A stretch of DNA of 64,000 nucleotides from Gaoshiqia hydrogeniformans (GCF_049347105.1 NZ_CP186334.1:2914001-2978000); one strand, 5' to 3'. Counted from the first letter of the stretch, positions 1 through 8,999 are shown. The notes: generated by a model not told the origin, from the letters alone. Program-made: numbers and translations.

Positions 1-1750
1 CTCGATAACCTAACTTAGACGTAACGGTGAAGTTTTTGAATGGCTTAAAATCAGCATAAATTGTTCCGATCACATTAGCTCCCTGATATTCAGCATCCGT
101 GCGGTCGCGCATGAGTAACGGATGCACCTGGTCTGCCTTGTAAATTTCGGATAATCCGTAGTATCGGCCTGTTTCATCCTGCAGAAGCACTTTCCCTGAG
201 TTTAGGTAGCCTTGCATATAATCCGGAAGATTATCTTCGGTAAAATAGGCTGGTGTAAGCGGGTCCATCGTCAATACGGCAGCCAGCAAACTACCGTATT
301 CCGAGTTTTCGGAAACCGATTTGGTTTTCCAGCGTTCAACCACATTGGTTGTTCCCACTTTTAACCAGCTGTTGATGTTGTAGTCACCGTTGATCATGGC
401 TGTCATGCGCGAATACACGTCCTTATCGCCACGCACAATCCCGTTTTGGTCGAGGTATGAAAGGGACAGGTTATACGAGCCGCGCTCGTTTCCTCCCTGA
501 AAGCTCAGGTTGTGTTTTTGCATCAGCGAGTTTTCGAAAGCTACATCTGTCCAATCGGTATCTGTCGTCCCATCCCAAACCGAGTTGATTTCCCCGGGAG
601 TAATGTGGTTGCCCTCTGTCATGTAATTGATGTACTCTTCGGCATTCATCACCTTCGGTATCCGGTTCAGCTGGTTGGTAACGTATTGAAAGTCATATGA
701 AATTTTGCCTGCCCCTTTTTTACCTTTTTTTGTGGTAATCAGCACCACCCCGTTGCCTGCCTGTGCTCCGTATATGGCGGCCGAGGCAGCATCCTTTAAT
801 ACCTCCATAGACTCAATATTATTCGGGTCAATGGAACCGATGTCTGTTGTACGCAGCCCGTCAACTACATAAAGCGGATCAGATGAGGCATTGGTACTGT
901 ATCCACGGATACGGACCGTTGCACTTTTTCCAGGCGCTCCGGAGGTCTGGATGATCTGCACACCTGCGGTTTTTCCTTGCAAAGCTTGCTCGGGCCGGGT
1001 AATGGTGCGGTTTTCCATGTCGGTGGCTTTTACCTGCGAAATAGCGCCGGTGAGATCGCTTTTTCGCTGAACACCATAGCCAATCGCCACAACCTCTTCC
1101 AACCCAATGGTTTCCTCCTCCAGTGTAAGGCTGATTTCCTGCCGTCCCATAACTTCAACTTCCTGAGATTTCATGCCGACAAAAGAGAAAACCAGCACCG
1201 CATTACCGGGAACTTTATTCAGAAGATAATACCCGTTTACATCAGTAATTGTCCCGATCGTTTCACCTTTTATTACCACTGTAACCCCCGGAAGCGGCTG
1301 CCCGATACCGTCAGTCACTTGCCCTTTAACCGCGATTTCCTGCTGCATCAAGGTTTGGCGTCTGAATTCAGCCTGTTCTTCCCTGTTCAACGGATTGATA
1401 ATGATCAGATTGTTGTCGGTAATCCGATAATTGATGCCTTCATTTTTGAACAATTCGTCCAAAACGGCTTCGACCTGCTTGTTCTGAATTTGAAGATCAA
1501 CTTTCCGATCCAGGTTGATGGTCTCGTTCGTATAGATAAACCGATACTCACTTTGCAATTCGATTTGGTGTAGTACATCTTTGATGGTGCTATTCTGCAC
1601 GGATAACGACAATCGCGTGTTTTGAGAATAGACAGTTGCCGTAACGTGCATGGCAAGAGCAATGAGAAAAAAAACAGTAAGCTTCATCATTCGCCAATAC
1701 TTGTGGGAAATAAGGTATATTCCTTTCCCGGATTCATAATTTTTTTTCAT
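1..1750 (-). CDS. SusC/RagA-family TonB-linked outer-membrane receptor (partial, C-terminus outside window)
   Basis: Nutrient-uptake receptor of the outer membrane. I read it from an ATG at 1750 on the minus strand; the frame stays open for about 583 codons to the window edge, so the C-terminal barrel is missing. A hydrophobic signal segment (about residues 22-42) ends in VYSQ. It is followed by an STN domain (about 45-115), a carboxypeptidase-regulatory-like domain (about 140-225: VKGQVTDGIGQPLPGVTV) and the plug, with the typical LEEVVAIGYGVQRK, VRIRGYS, DPLYVVDG and VLKDAASAAIYGAQAGNGVV stretches. The STN domain marks it as a signal-transducing receptor working with the FecR and sigma genes just upstream. 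A SusD partner would be expected beyond position 1. An internal ATG at the MMKLTVFF stretch is an alternative start. Confidence 0.93.
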   Translation of the reverse strand, partial: MKKNYESGKGIYLISHKYWRMMKLTVFFLIALAMHVTATVYSQNTRLSLSVQNSTIKDVLHQIELQSEYRFIYTNETINLDRKVDLQIQNKQVEAVLDELFKNEGINYRITDNNLIIINPLNREEQAEFRRQTLMQQEIAVKGQVTDGIGQPLPGVTVVIKGETIGTITDVNGYYLLNKVPGNAVLVFSFVGMKSQEVEVMGRQEISLTLEEETIGLEEVVAIGYGVQRKSDLTGAISQVKATDMENRTITRPEQALQGKTAGVQIIQTSGAPGKSATVRIRGYSTNASSDPLYVVDGLRTTDIGSIDPNNIESMEVLKDAASAAIYGAQAGNGVVLITTKKGKKGAGKISYDFQYVTNQLNRIPKVMNAEEYINYMTEGNHITPGEINSVWDGTTDTDWTDVAFENSLMQKHNLSFQGGNERGSYNLSLSYLDQNGIVRGDKDVYSRMTAMINGDYNINSWLKVGTTNVVERWKTKSVSENSEYGSLLAAVLTMDPLTPAYFTEDNLPDYMQGYLNSGKVLLQDETGRYYGLSEIYKADQVHPLLMRDRTDAEYQGANVIGTIYADFKPFKNFTVTSKLGYR

Positions 1751-1860
1751 AAGTTTGTAGTGTAATTAGTTAATAAATCAAGCTAATGTGATCGCATTAG
1801 TTTGGAGAATTACAAAACGGGGAATGCGGGAACATTTCCCGTTTTTAGTACTCATAGGCG

Positions 1861-2853
1861 TTATTTTTTAGTGATAAAAATGTTTTTCCCTTTCATTGTG
1901 TAATGGATTTCGCTCAATGCACAAAGTGCATCAAGCACATCAGATATCGTTTCTTCGCTAAGGACGCCGCTGTAATGAATTGAACCTGCGAGTATTTGAT
2001 CTTCGATTTCGATCCGAACATCATACTGGCGTTCCAGTCTTTTGCAAACTTCACCCAAAGACATATGATCCATATACAGTTTATTTTCCAACCAGCTTAG
2101 CACTTGTGCCATCGGGCCCTGAACCAGGCTAAGTGTTTTTCCATTTTTTTCGAAGTTGGCTGTTTGCCCGGACAGTAGCGTGAGCGTATGACCTCCTTCA
2201 ACCTGCAATTCGACTTTGCCTTCAATCAATGCAGTTTGGATGATGGCGTCGCCGGGGTAGGCTTGCAGATTAAATTTTGTTCCCAATACTTTTAACTTCA
2301 TACCATCGCCGGTGGTAATCACAAATGGATGATTGCTTTTGGCCACATCAAAAAAACCTTCTCCTGAAAATGAAACCTGTCGGTCCCGGTTCGAAGCGTT
2401 TCGTTGATAAGAAATAGAGGATCCGGCATTCAGGTGGACGGCTGTTCCGTCGGGAAGCGTGATTTCGGTTCGACTGCCGTAGGTGGTGGACGCAGCTAAT
2501 GAAACCGGATTATCGGAAAAAACTGAAAAATGTAACTGCAGGCCGATGACAATCAACAAGGTGGCAGCCATGCCTGAAAGGGTATAAGCCAGACGATAAA
2601 CTTGTTGCCTTTTGCGCTGTTGGCGACCGATTTTCCCATCAACTTGTTGCCATGCACGCTGCGGGTCAAATGCACGCATTTTGGACAGGCGCTTTGTATT
2701 TTGCCAAATGCGAAGCATGTCCAGAAAGATTTTTTTGTTCTCGGACGATGATTGTATCCATTTGTCTAGTTCAGGGCTGTGTTTACCCTCGGCGCCATCT
2801 GTAGAAGAGAAATGATCGATTAACTGCTCGCCCAATTTTTTTTGCTCATCCAT
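1861..2853 (-). CDS. FecR-family anti-sigma factor
   Basis: Single-pass inner-membrane anti-sigma protein that relays the state of a TonB receptor to an ECF sigma factor. The cytoplasmic N-terminus (about 1-85) is followed by one membrane helix (about 88-108), a periplasmic FecR domain (YGSRTEITLPDGTAVHLNAGS, then VLGTKFNLQAYPGD) and a C-terminal DUF4974 domain (about 260-330) that is expected to contact the receptor STN domain. I chose the ATG at 2853 (MDEQKK) because the longer frame from 2886 begins with GTG and adds a Cys-rich stretch not typical of the family. It lies between the sigma gene (135 bp upstream) and the SusC gene (110 bp downstream), all on the minus strand. Confidence 0.93.
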   Translation of the reverse strand: MDEQKKLGEQLIDHFSSTDGAEGKHSPELDKWIQSSSENKKIFLDMLRIWQNTKRLSKMRAFDPQRAWQQVDGKIGRQQRKRQQVYRLAYTLSGMAATLLIVIGLQLHFSVFSDNPVSLAASTTYGSRTEITLPDGTAVHLNAGSSISYQRNASNRDRQVSFSGEGFFDVAKSNHPFVITTGDGMKLKVLGTKFNLQAYPGDAIIQTALIEGKVELQVEGGHTLTLLSGQTANFEKNGKTLSLVQGPMAQVLSWLENKLYMDHMSLGEVCKRLERQYDVRIEIEDQILAGSIHYSGVLSEETISDVLDALCALSEIHYTMKGKNIFITKK

Positions 2854-2988
2854 TATTTTCGGCTTTTTACAGGTATGACACTGCACCCTGTAAAAAGTCC
2901 TATCCGAAAATCACTTTTTTTATTTCTTCGAAGAAAAAAAGTTTCCGCGAACCGGAAAGCAAAAAATATTCTGAGGAATGACAAATGA

Positions 2989-3528
2989 CTACATGACATT
3001 TTTCTGTTGGAGGCAGGAACGCAAATATTGCATCGATTTCCAAATTTGGTTTTTAATGGTTTTTACGGATATTCCCAATCCTTCCGAAATTTCGGTATGC
3101 TTCATGCCATCAATCCGGCTCATTACAAAAACTTGTTTGCTCCTGTCGGGCAATTCATCAATACATACCTGTACCTGAGCCATAAATTCGTCAAAATCGG
3201 AAAATTCATCTTCCGTCTGGCTTGCAGCCAATACCAGTTTGTTAATTGCTTTCTGTTTATTTGTTTCAGACCGGAGATAATTCAGGGCAGCATTCCGCGA
3301 TGCTTTATACAGGTAAGAGATTACCCGATCGCGGATTTCAATCCGTTTGCGTTCGGTCCACAGTTTCAGAAAAAGATCTTGAATCAGATCTTCGGCAACC
3401 GCTTCATCCTTGATGTATTCGTACACAAAAACACACAGACGGGCATAATACCGCGTAAACAGCAGATTAAAACTTAAATAATCATCTTGCTTGACACGCT
3501 GGAATAATTGATCATCTGTTTTGTCCAT
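2989..3528 (-). CDS. ECF RNA polymerase sigma-70 factor
   Basis: Extracytoplasmic-function sigma factor of about 179 residues. Region 2 is visible as DEAVAEDLIQDLFLKLW with a following ISYLYKASRNAALNYLR. Region 4 is seen as LPDRSKQVFVMSRIDGMKHTEISEGLGISVKTIKNQI, a helix-turn-helix for the -35 element. The ATG at 3528 (MDKTDDQ) is preferred over a TTG at 3564. It heads the sigma-FecR-SusC cluster and presumably directs transcription of the SusC locus when FecR releases it. Bacteroidota carry many paralogues of this module, so the specific ligand cannot be read from the sequence. Confidence 0.93.
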   Translation of the reverse strand: MDKTDDQLFQRVKQDDYLSFNLLFTRYYARLCVFVYEYIKDEAVAEDLIQDLFLKLWTERKRIEIRDRVISYLYKASRNAALNYLRSETNKQKAINKLVLAASQTEDEFSDFDEFMAQVQVCIDELPDRSKQVFVMSRIDGMKHTEISEGLGISVKTIKNQIWKSMQYLRSCLQQKNVM

Positions 3529-3808
3529 GCCGTGGATACAATGATTTACTGCAATGATACGCAAACCTGAAAAGAAATCAATCCAAATTCGATATTTTTT
3601 ATTTTACAACAGGCATCGTGTCCTACTTACGCATCTGTTTGGGTGTTTGAAAAAAACGGGTATCATGGTGTTTCGTATTATTAAACACAAAAAGCCCAAC
3701 ATCCGTTGAGCTCTGTTTGAATTTCTTTCAGCAATAGAACGAAAGGCAGGTACGCTTGAATTTTGGATAAGGTTTTGCCGTCTCTCCCGTTCAGATATCA
3801 TAAGACAA
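3529..3808. other. Intergenic region, no convincing gene
   Basis: About 280 bp between the sigma factor and the Bax inhibitor-like gene, both on the minus strand. A 73-codon minus-strand open frame (3604-3825) overlaps the end of the downstream-reading gene, is rich in Arg, Asn and Ile and resembles nothing I know. I see no strong hairpin. It should hold the promoter of the sigma operon. Confidence 0.5.
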
Positions 3809-4582
3809 TTAATCGCGTTTGGCAAATTTCGCCAAAAGCCTCAATATCTCAATGTATAACCAGATCAAAGTTACCATCAGGCCAAAAGCGCCGTACCACT
3901 CCATGTATTTTGGCGCACCACCGGCTGCTCCGCGTTCAATAAAGTCAAAATCAAGGATCAGGTTCAGGGAGGCGATCGCTACAACCACCAGGCTAAATCC
4001 AATGCCGATTGTTCCGCTGCCGTATAGGAAGTTTAGGTTTGCACCAAACAATCCGGCAATAAAACTGACAAAATAGATCAGCGCAATTCCTCCGGTTGCT
4101 GCCAAAATGCCCATTCTGAATTTACCGGTTGCCCGAATTTTTCCGGAGCGGTACAAGGTCAGCATGATCAGGAACACCCCAAAGGTTAATGCAACGGCGC
4201 GCATCACCAGTCCGGGATACATACTTTCAAAAAAAGCAGAGATTGCCCCGAGGAACAAGCCTTCGAATACCGCGTAAACAGGGGCTGTTATATTGGCCCG
4301 GCGCGGACTGAACACAGTGATCAGCGCGGTTATAAATCCCCCGATCCCTCCGGCCAGCAACCAGATTGACACCGCCTGGAAGGCCGACTCAGGCGTTGAG
4401 TAATCAAAAGCAGCAAAAAATTTCCGCCAGGTAAAGACGGCCGCAAATATCAGTATCAATAACATCAGGCCGGTCTTATTGACGGTTCCTTCAATCGTCA
4501 TATGACCTGCCTGCGTACCGGTTTGAACACGATCGTAAACAGCATTCCCAAAAACAGGATTTGATGATTTTGTTAAATTCAT
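3809..4582 (-). CDS. Bax inhibitor-1/YccA-family membrane protein
   Basis: Multi-pass inner-membrane protein of 257 residues with about seven hydrophobic helices from residue 38 onward and a soluble N-terminus of about 35 residues containing NPVF, as in bacterial YccA/Bax1-type proteins. The stretches APVYAVFEGLFLGAISAFFE and the C-terminal DFDFIERGAAGGAPKYMEWYGAFGL are typical of this subgroup. Eukaryotic and some bacterial relatives are linked to calcium leak and to control of FtsH-type proteolysis; the role of this one cannot be decided from sequence. Single gene, its ATG facing a divergent tRNA gene about 140 bp away. Confidence 0.9.
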   Translation of the reverse strand: MNLTKSSNPVFGNAVYDRVQTGTQAGHMTIEGTVNKTGLMLLILIFAAVFTWRKFFAAFDYSTPESAFQAVSIWLLAGGIGGFITALITVFSPRRANITAPVYAVFEGLFLGAISAFFESMYPGLVMRAVALTFGVFLIMLTLYRSGKIRATGKFRMGILAATGGIALIYFVSFIAGLFGANLNFLYGSGTIGIGFSLVVVAIASLNLILDFDFIERGAAGGAPKYMEWYGAFGLMVTLIWLYIEILRLLAKFAKRD

Positions 4583-4678
4583 TTCACTTGTGTCGTTTAA
4601 AATTCAGGGATTAAAGTAATAAAAATAATGCCAAAAAACTCTTTACCGAAAAAGCTGCCGAAATTTCATGCAAAGATA

Positions 4679-4710
4679 TTGACACGGTAGCTTTATTTTT
4701 TATAATTTCG
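4679..4710 (+). promoter_or_regulatory. Likely promoter of tRNA-Ser
   Basis: A TTG triplet at 4679-4681 and the box TATAATTTCG at 4701-4710 are separated by 19 bases. This resembles the Bacteroidota primary sigma pattern (-33 TTTG, -7 TAnnTTTG). The box ends 9 bases before the mature tRNA 5' end. Assigned by eye. Confidence 0.5.
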
Positions 4711-4719
4711 TCCCCCATT

Positions 4720-4806
4720 GGAGAGTTGCCGGAGTGGTCGATCGGGGCAGACTCGAAATCTGTTGTACCCTTCGGGGTACCGGGGGTTCGAATCCCTCAC
4801 TCTCCG
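4720..4806 (+). tRNA. tRNA-Ser(CGA)
   Basis: The sequence folds as a class II tRNA. The acceptor stem GGAGAGT (4720-4726) pairs with ACTCTCC (4799-4805), with G as discriminator. The anticodon stem GCAGA/TCTGT encloses the loop CTCGAAA, giving anticodon CGA for serine codon UCG. A long variable arm GTACCC-TTCG-GGGTAC, typical of serine tRNAs, precedes the T arm GGGGGTTCGAATCCCTC. The 3' CCA is not encoded, since the next bases are CAT. Confidence 0.96.
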
Positions 4807-4854
4807 CATTTATAACCGGGTTCTTCGTCAAAGTTGTCCACTGATTTTTCCGTA

Positions 4855-5661
4855 TTATTCCCAGAAGTTAAAGAAATGATGGACCGGTCCGTGTCCGTTG
4901 CCTGTTTGATAGTTTGCCCCGTGTATAATTGCCTGGCTGATGTATTCTTTGGCATGGTATACCGCATCGTTTAACGGCAGATGGTGCGCAAGAAAAGATG
5001 CCACTGCCGACGAAAAGGTGCATCCGGTTCCGTGTGTATTGCGCGTAGGTACCCGTTTAGACCGGAGTTCCAGGATGTCATCGGTTTCGGCGTTATAAAA
5101 AAGGTCAGTCAGTTCGTCGTCTTCAAGATGCCCGGCTTTGAGCAAAACAGAGACCTTCCCGCCGCATGAGAGTTTTTTAATCACCCGCGATAAATCCGAC
5201 TGTCCCCGGATGCTCTCGCCCAACAGGATTTCTGCTTCGGGAATGTTCGGAGTGATCACCCTGGCGAAAGGAATCAGCTCGTTCTTCAAGGTCGAAATGG
5301 CTTCGTCCTGCAACAGTTTGTCGCCCGAGGTGGCAACCATCACCGGATCGAGGACGATATTCCGGATCGGATAATGCGATAAGGTTTCCTTTACTCCCCG
5401 GATCAGTTCCGACGAGTGTAACATGCCGATTTTAATGGCATCGGCGCCAATATCGTCGAGTACCGACTTAATTTGTCCCTGAACGAAGGGAACGGGAACC
5501 GGATGTACCCCAAATACGCCCACTGTATTTTCGTCGACGACTGCCGTAATTGCCGAGGTCCCAAAACATCCGCAAGCCGACATGGTTTTCAAATCGGCCT
5601 GAATGCCGGCTCCGCCGCTCGGGTCGCTGCCGGCTATGGTTAAAACGCGTTTGTATTGCAT
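4855..5661 (-). CDS. thiD: Hydroxymethylpyrimidine/phosphomethylpyrimidine kinase
   Basis: Ribokinase-fold enzyme that phosphorylates HMP and then HMP-phosphate to HMP-diphosphate, the pyrimidine half of thiamine. At 268 residues it has the usual length. The N-terminal VLTIAGSDPSGGAGIQADLKT binds substrate; IKIGMLHSSELI and VLDPVMVATSGD are family signatures; and TRNTHGTGCTFSSAVAS near residue 210 carries the anion hole and catalytic Asp-region GTGC motif. Last gene of the TPP-riboswitch operon, 23 bp after thiL. Confidence 0.96.
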   Translation of the reverse strand: MQYKRVLTIAGSDPSGGAGIQADLKTMSACGCFGTSAITAVVDENTVGVFGVHPVPVPFVQGQIKSVLDDIGADAIKIGMLHSSELIRGVKETLSHYPIRNIVLDPVMVATSGDKLLQDEAISTLKNELIPFARVITPNIPEAEILLGESIRGQSDLSRVIKKLSCGGKVSVLLKAGHLEDDELTDLFYNAETDDILELRSKRVPTRNTHGTGCTFSSAVASFLAHHLPLNDAVYHAKEYISQAIIHGANYQTGNGHGPVHHFFNFWE

Positions 5662-5684
5662 AATTGCTGATTTGTGTTGTGCGT

Positions 5685-6686
5685 TTATAAGAAATGGTTA
5701 AAACCGTTCTTCGAAAGCTGAACTTCTGTTTCATTCTGAAACCAGCGAATAACGGGAGATCCTTCATCAATGGTTCCAACCGGATAAAGGGCTTTGCCGA
5801 ATTCTGTTTGAAACTTTTGCTGAAGCGCTTCTACCTGCCCGGGCGCCACCGTGAGAAGCAGTTCGTAATCCTCGCCGCCTCCGATAGCCAGGTCTGTCGC
5901 GTTCCAGCCCTGCTCGTTGCAAATCCGTGTCAGAGCACTGGAAACAGGGAGCTGGTCCAGATTAATCCGGGCCGTTTTGCCCGATGTTTTGAGGATGTGT
6001 TTCAGGTCGGAAGCGATACCGTCGGAAATATCCATCATGGCATGAACTCCCGGTAAACTGCTCAGAAATCGTCCTTCGGCTAACCGGGGTTCAGGCAGGT
6101 AATGTCTGGCAAGCAGGTATTCCCGGTCGGGAGATGATTTTAGCCGGTTCAATACAACCTGAAGCCCGCCCGCTGAATCACCCAGAAAGCCCGTCACACA
6201 AACCACATCGTCCACCTGAGCCATTGAGCGCAGCCGGGCCTTGCCTTTGGCACATTTCCCGACCACACACACATTGATGGCCAGATGGCTGACCGACCTG
6301 GTGGTGTCGCCACCCAAAAGCGGAACCTTGTATTTTCGGGAAATTTCCTGATAACCTTCCATCAGGGCATCAAGATATTCCACCTCTGTTTCCGGAGGAA
6401 TTGCGATTGAAAGGAAAGTTCCCAGGGGCTCGCCGCCCATAGCTGCAATATCGCTCAGGTTTACGGCAACTGATTTGTATCCGAGTTGTTGCGGTGAAAT
6501 TTCATCCCGGAGGAAGTGCACATCTTCCATGAGCAGATCGGTGGTTACCAGCAAATCTTCCGTTTCGTTCATCGGAAGGATCGCGCAATCGTCGCCAATA
6601 CCTGTCATCTGCCGGGTAAGCAACTGGTCAAACGCCGGCGAAAAACGTTCGATAAAGCCAAATTCTCCTATTTCATTGAGTTTCAT
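5685..6686 (-). CDS. thiL: Thiamine-monophosphate kinase
   Basis: Converts thiamine monophosphate to the active cofactor thiamine diphosphate in the final step of the pathway. The family's N-terminal motif GEFGFIERF and the metal/ATP-binding stretches GIGDDCAIL, TTDLLMEDVHF, LLGGDTTRS and MMDISDGIASDL are all intact. I chose the ATG at 6686 (MKLNEIGEF), which fits the usual start of ThiL; an upstream ATG at 6716 would add ten residues. It sits 52 bp after tenA and 23 bp before thiD in the same operon. Confidence 0.95.
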   Translation of the reverse strand: MKLNEIGEFGFIERFSPAFDQLLTRQMTGIGDDCAILPMNETEDLLVTTDLLMEDVHFLRDEISPQQLGYKSVAVNLSDIAAMGGEPLGTFLSIAIPPETEVEYLDALMEGYQEISRKYKVPLLGGDTTRSVSHLAINVCVVGKCAKGKARLRSMAQVDDVVCVTGFLGDSAGGLQVVLNRLKSSPDREYLLARHYLPEPRLAEGRFLSSLPGVHAMMDISDGIASDLKHILKTSGKTARINLDQLPVSSALTRICNEQGWNATDLAIGGGEDYELLLTVAPGQVEALQQKFQTEFGKALYPVGTIDEGSPVIRWFQNETEVQLSKNGFNHFL

Positions 6687-6738
6687 TACGTTCTTTTTTT
6701 CGCATTTGTAAAACATCGCAGCCAGGCTCCGGCGGCTG

Positions 6739-7389
6739 TTAAACCGGCCATTGCTCCATGTTCCAGGCGCTGTTCCAGAACATCCATTCCATTTTGAACG
6801 AAAGAAGAAACGCCCGCGTCATGGCTTCCCGCCCGGCGTCGGTGCAGGCAGCAGCCGTTTCGTTACAAATTTCGAGGGCTGTTTGAACCGCCCGTGCAAA
6901 TTCTTCGCCTCCGTATGTGTCAATCCACGACTGGTAGGGATTTTCGTTTTGAGTTTGGCGTTCGACAATGTAATTGCCCACCTTCTGGTAAACCCAAAAA
7001 CAGGGCAACACGCTGGCCAGAACTTCTTCGGTTGAGCCATTGGCCAATTGCCGATACATGTGTCCGGTGTAAAGCATACAGCTTGGCGAAGGCATAACTG
7101 CCGGGGCTTCGTCTTTCAAGAAATACTGGTGTAAGGCCTGCTCTACCGAAACCGTATCAGCCGAAAAATGAAGAAAGGCTTCTCTCCATGCTTTCCGGTC
7201 GAGTTTTGCGGCAATGCCTGCCAGTATTTTTCCGTATTCCGACAGATAAAGCGCATCCTGCTTCAGGTAAAACAGAAACTTTTCGCGCGCTAAGCTACCG
7301 GCTATCAGTTCATGCAAAAAAGGCAGGTCGAGTATTTTTTCGTAAATCGGTTCGGCGGTTTTCCAAGCCTGTTCAGTCCATTTTGTCAT
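6739..7389 (-). CDS. tenA: Aminopyrimidine aminohydrolase (TenA, thiaminase II)
   Basis: Salvages pyrimidine from degraded thiamine by hydrolysing aminopyrimidines to HMP. It is 216 residues long, as expected. The active-site cysteine is in LPCFWVYQKVG (around residue 123), the conserved YGGEEFARAV follows, and the C-terminal FKMEWMFWNSAW carries the conserved Glu. The start overlaps the end of thiE by four bases, which supports translational coupling. Its presence with thiM, and the absence of thiC or thiG here, says the operon is for salvage. Confidence 0.95.
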   Translation of the reverse strand: MTKWTEQAWKTAEPIYEKILDLPFLHELIAGSLAREKFLFYLKQDALYLSEYGKILAGIAAKLDRKAWREAFLHFSADTVSVEQALHQYFLKDEAPAVMPSPSCMLYTGHMYRQLANGSTEEVLASVLPCFWVYQKVGNYIVERQTQNENPYQSWIDTYGGEEFARAVQTALEICNETAAACTDAGREAMTRAFLLSFKMEWMFWNSAWNMEQWPV

Positions 7390-8021
7390 TTTGTGGAAAT
7401 TAAAATTTCGTTTTTAAGTAGTTGTGCCGCTTTCATTGGATTTTCAGCCGATGAGATGGCCGAAACCACGGCAATCCCGCCGGCGCCACACGCGATGATT
7501 TGTCGGGCATTGCTGAGCTTAATTCCACCGATCGCGACGGTTGGATGTTTGGACAGGGAACTGACCTTCGTTACGCCTTCCGGTCCAAACGGTTCAAAGG
7601 TGTCGGTTTTGGTCGGCGTTGCAAAAACCGGTGAAATCCCGATATAATCGACGTCCATTTCATTCGATTCGATAGCCTGCTGAACGGTTTCTACAGAAAG
7701 TCCGAGGATTTTATCTTTGCCCAGGAGCTTGCGCGCCACTTTCCATGGCAAATCGCTTTGTCCGATGTGTAAACCATCGGCATTTGCAGCCAGGGCAATG
7801 TCGAGCCGGTCGTTAATGATGAGTGGGACCCGTAGTGGTGACAGCAGTTCTTTTAACCGAAGCGCCAGCTCATAAAATTCGTGCGAACTGCAATTTTTTT
7901 CGCGCAGCTGTATCATGGTAACGCCTCCTTTTACCGCCTCCTCCACGATAAATTCCAGCGGACGGCCCAGCGATAATTCGCGATCGGTGACCAGGTAAAG
8001 GCTTAAATCGAAATCCTTCAT
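7386..8021 (-). CDS. thiE: Thiamine-phosphate synthase
   Basis: TIM-barrel enzyme that joins HMP-diphosphate with thiazole phosphate to make thiamine monophosphate. At 211 residues it is standard length. Visible motifs are MIQLREKN for diphosphate binding, ANADGLHIGQSDLPW, DYIGISPVFATPTKTD, and the C-terminal phosphate-binding VAIGGI and GAGGIAVVSAI. It follows thiM after two bases and overlaps tenA by four, so it sits inside the riboswitch-controlled operon. Confidence 0.96.
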   Translation of the reverse strand: MKDFDLSLYLVTDRELSLGRPLEFIVEEAVKGGVTMIQLREKNCSSHEFYELALRLKELLSPLRVPLIINDRLDIALAANADGLHIGQSDLPWKVARKLLGKDKILGLSVETVQQAIESNEMDVDYIGISPVFATPTKTDTFEPFGPEGVTKVSSLSKHPTVAIGGIKLSNARQIIACGAGGIAVVSAISSAENPMKAAQLLKNEILISTK

Positions 8022-8023
8022 GG

Positions 8024-8818
8024 TTAGGCTTTAAAGATACGTTCAATATCTTCGGGCGAAAGACTGAACAGGACATCAATAAAATGCAGCTGCAGGGTAC
8101 CCGGGCCGGCCGATTTTGCTGTTGCCAGTTCGCCGGCAATGCTCATCACGGCCATTGCATGGGCAGCCGCCATCAGCGGATCGGAGTTTACGGATGCAAA
8201 TGCAGCGATTACTGCCGTTGCCGTGCAGCCCATCCCGGTTACTTTGGGCATCAGGGGCGAGCCATTTTTGATGGAAAGTACCTGGTTGCCATCGGTAATA
8301 AAATCTTCGGCGCCGCTGATGACGATGATTGCCCCGGTTTGCGCAGCCAGTCGTTTGGCCGCCTCAACCGCCGAGCCCGAAGCTGCGGTGCTGTCAACGC
8401 CTTTGGTCGGGCTGTTTTCATTGGCCAATGCCATGATTTCGGAAGCATTCCCCCGGATGATGGTTGGCTTGCATTGTTCAACGATTTGAGCGGCCGTTTC
8501 GTTGCGGTAGGGAGTAGCGCCCACTCCAACGGGATCAAAAACAACGGGAATGCCTTTTTGGCGAGCGGCTTTTCCAGCCAGTAACATTCCGTCGACCCAG
8601 TGGCGACTCAGCGTTCCCATGTTGATGACCAGGGCCGAAGCGATCCCAACCATGTCGGTCACTTCTTCGGCAGCATGGGCCATGACCGGTGATGCTCCCA
8701 GGGCCAATAAGGCATTAGCCGTATTGTTCATCACAACAAAATTGGTGATGTTATGAACTAAGGGCGACCGGCTGCGTACGGCAGCCAAATCAGCGCTGAT
8801 GGAAATTGCGTTTATCAT
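8024..8818 (-). CDS. thiM: Hydroxyethylthiazole kinase
   Basis: Phosphorylates the thiazole alcohol THZ, which lets the cell reuse thiazole from the environment. It is 264 residues with the ribokinase-like fold. PLVHNITNFVVMNNTANALLA is the family N-terminus, VFDPVGVGATPYR and GNASEIMAL are in the middle, and KVTGMGCTATAVIAAF (around residue 190) contains the catalytic Cys/Gly loop. First gene of the operon, starting just 13 bases downstream of the terminator T-run that forms the riboswitch expression platform. Confidence 0.96.
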   Translation of the reverse strand: MINAISISADLAAVRSRSPLVHNITNFVVMNNTANALLALGASPVMAHAAEEVTDMVGIASALVINMGTLSRHWVDGMLLAGKAARQKGIPVVFDPVGVGATPYRNETAAQIVEQCKPTIIRGNASEIMALANENSPTKGVDSTAASGSAVEAAKRLAAQTGAIIVISGAEDFITDGNQVLSIKNGSPLMPKVTGMGCTATAVIAAFASVNSDPLMAAAHAMAVMSIAGELATAKSAGPGTLQLHFIDVLFSLSPEDIERIFKA

Positions 8819-8830
8819 GATATTTCGTTT

Positions 8831-8866
8831 AAAATAAAAAAACCGCTCCGCAGAAATGCGAAACGG
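8831..8866 (-). terminator. Intrinsic terminator forming the riboswitch expression platform
   Basis: On the minus strand CCGTTTCGCA pairs with TGCGGAGCGG around a four-base loop (10 pairs, two G-U), and is followed by a run of seven T, an A and four more T just before thiM. Its position between the TPP aptamer and the first codon suggests transcriptional attenuation. Confidence 0.8.
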
Positions 8867-8905
8867 CTTGTATGAATTTCGTTAAAAACAGGTTCAAATA
8901 CAATT

Positions 8906-8990
8906 CTCGTTTCCCTCCGCTGTTATGATACATTTCAGGTTATTAGGGTCTGATCTCAGCCTGTGCACCTGCACAGACACCCCTAACGAG
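8906..8990 (-). ncRNA. TPP riboswitch (THI element)
   Basis: Read on the minus strand, the element opens with CTCGTTAGGGGTG. It contains the diagnostic GGCTGAGAT pyrimidine-sensing bulge, then ACCC, AACCTGA, and closes with AGCGGAGGGAAACGAG, which pairs with the first bases (CTCGTT/AACGAG) as helix P1. The order and spacing match the THI-box consensus. It sits 5' of thiM-thiE-tenA-thiL-thiD, with a terminator hairpin between, so bound TPP is expected to shut off the operon. Confidence 0.93.
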
Positions 8991-8999
8991 ATGATGAAG

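Noticed and set aside
977..1573. 198-codon plus-strand open frame
   Set aside because: It is the complement of the SusC-type gene; the minus-strand reading has STN, carboxypeptidase-like and plug domains.
3604..3825. 73-codon minus-strand open frame
   Set aside because: Overlaps the end of the Bax inhibitor-like gene, no recognisable features or neighbours.
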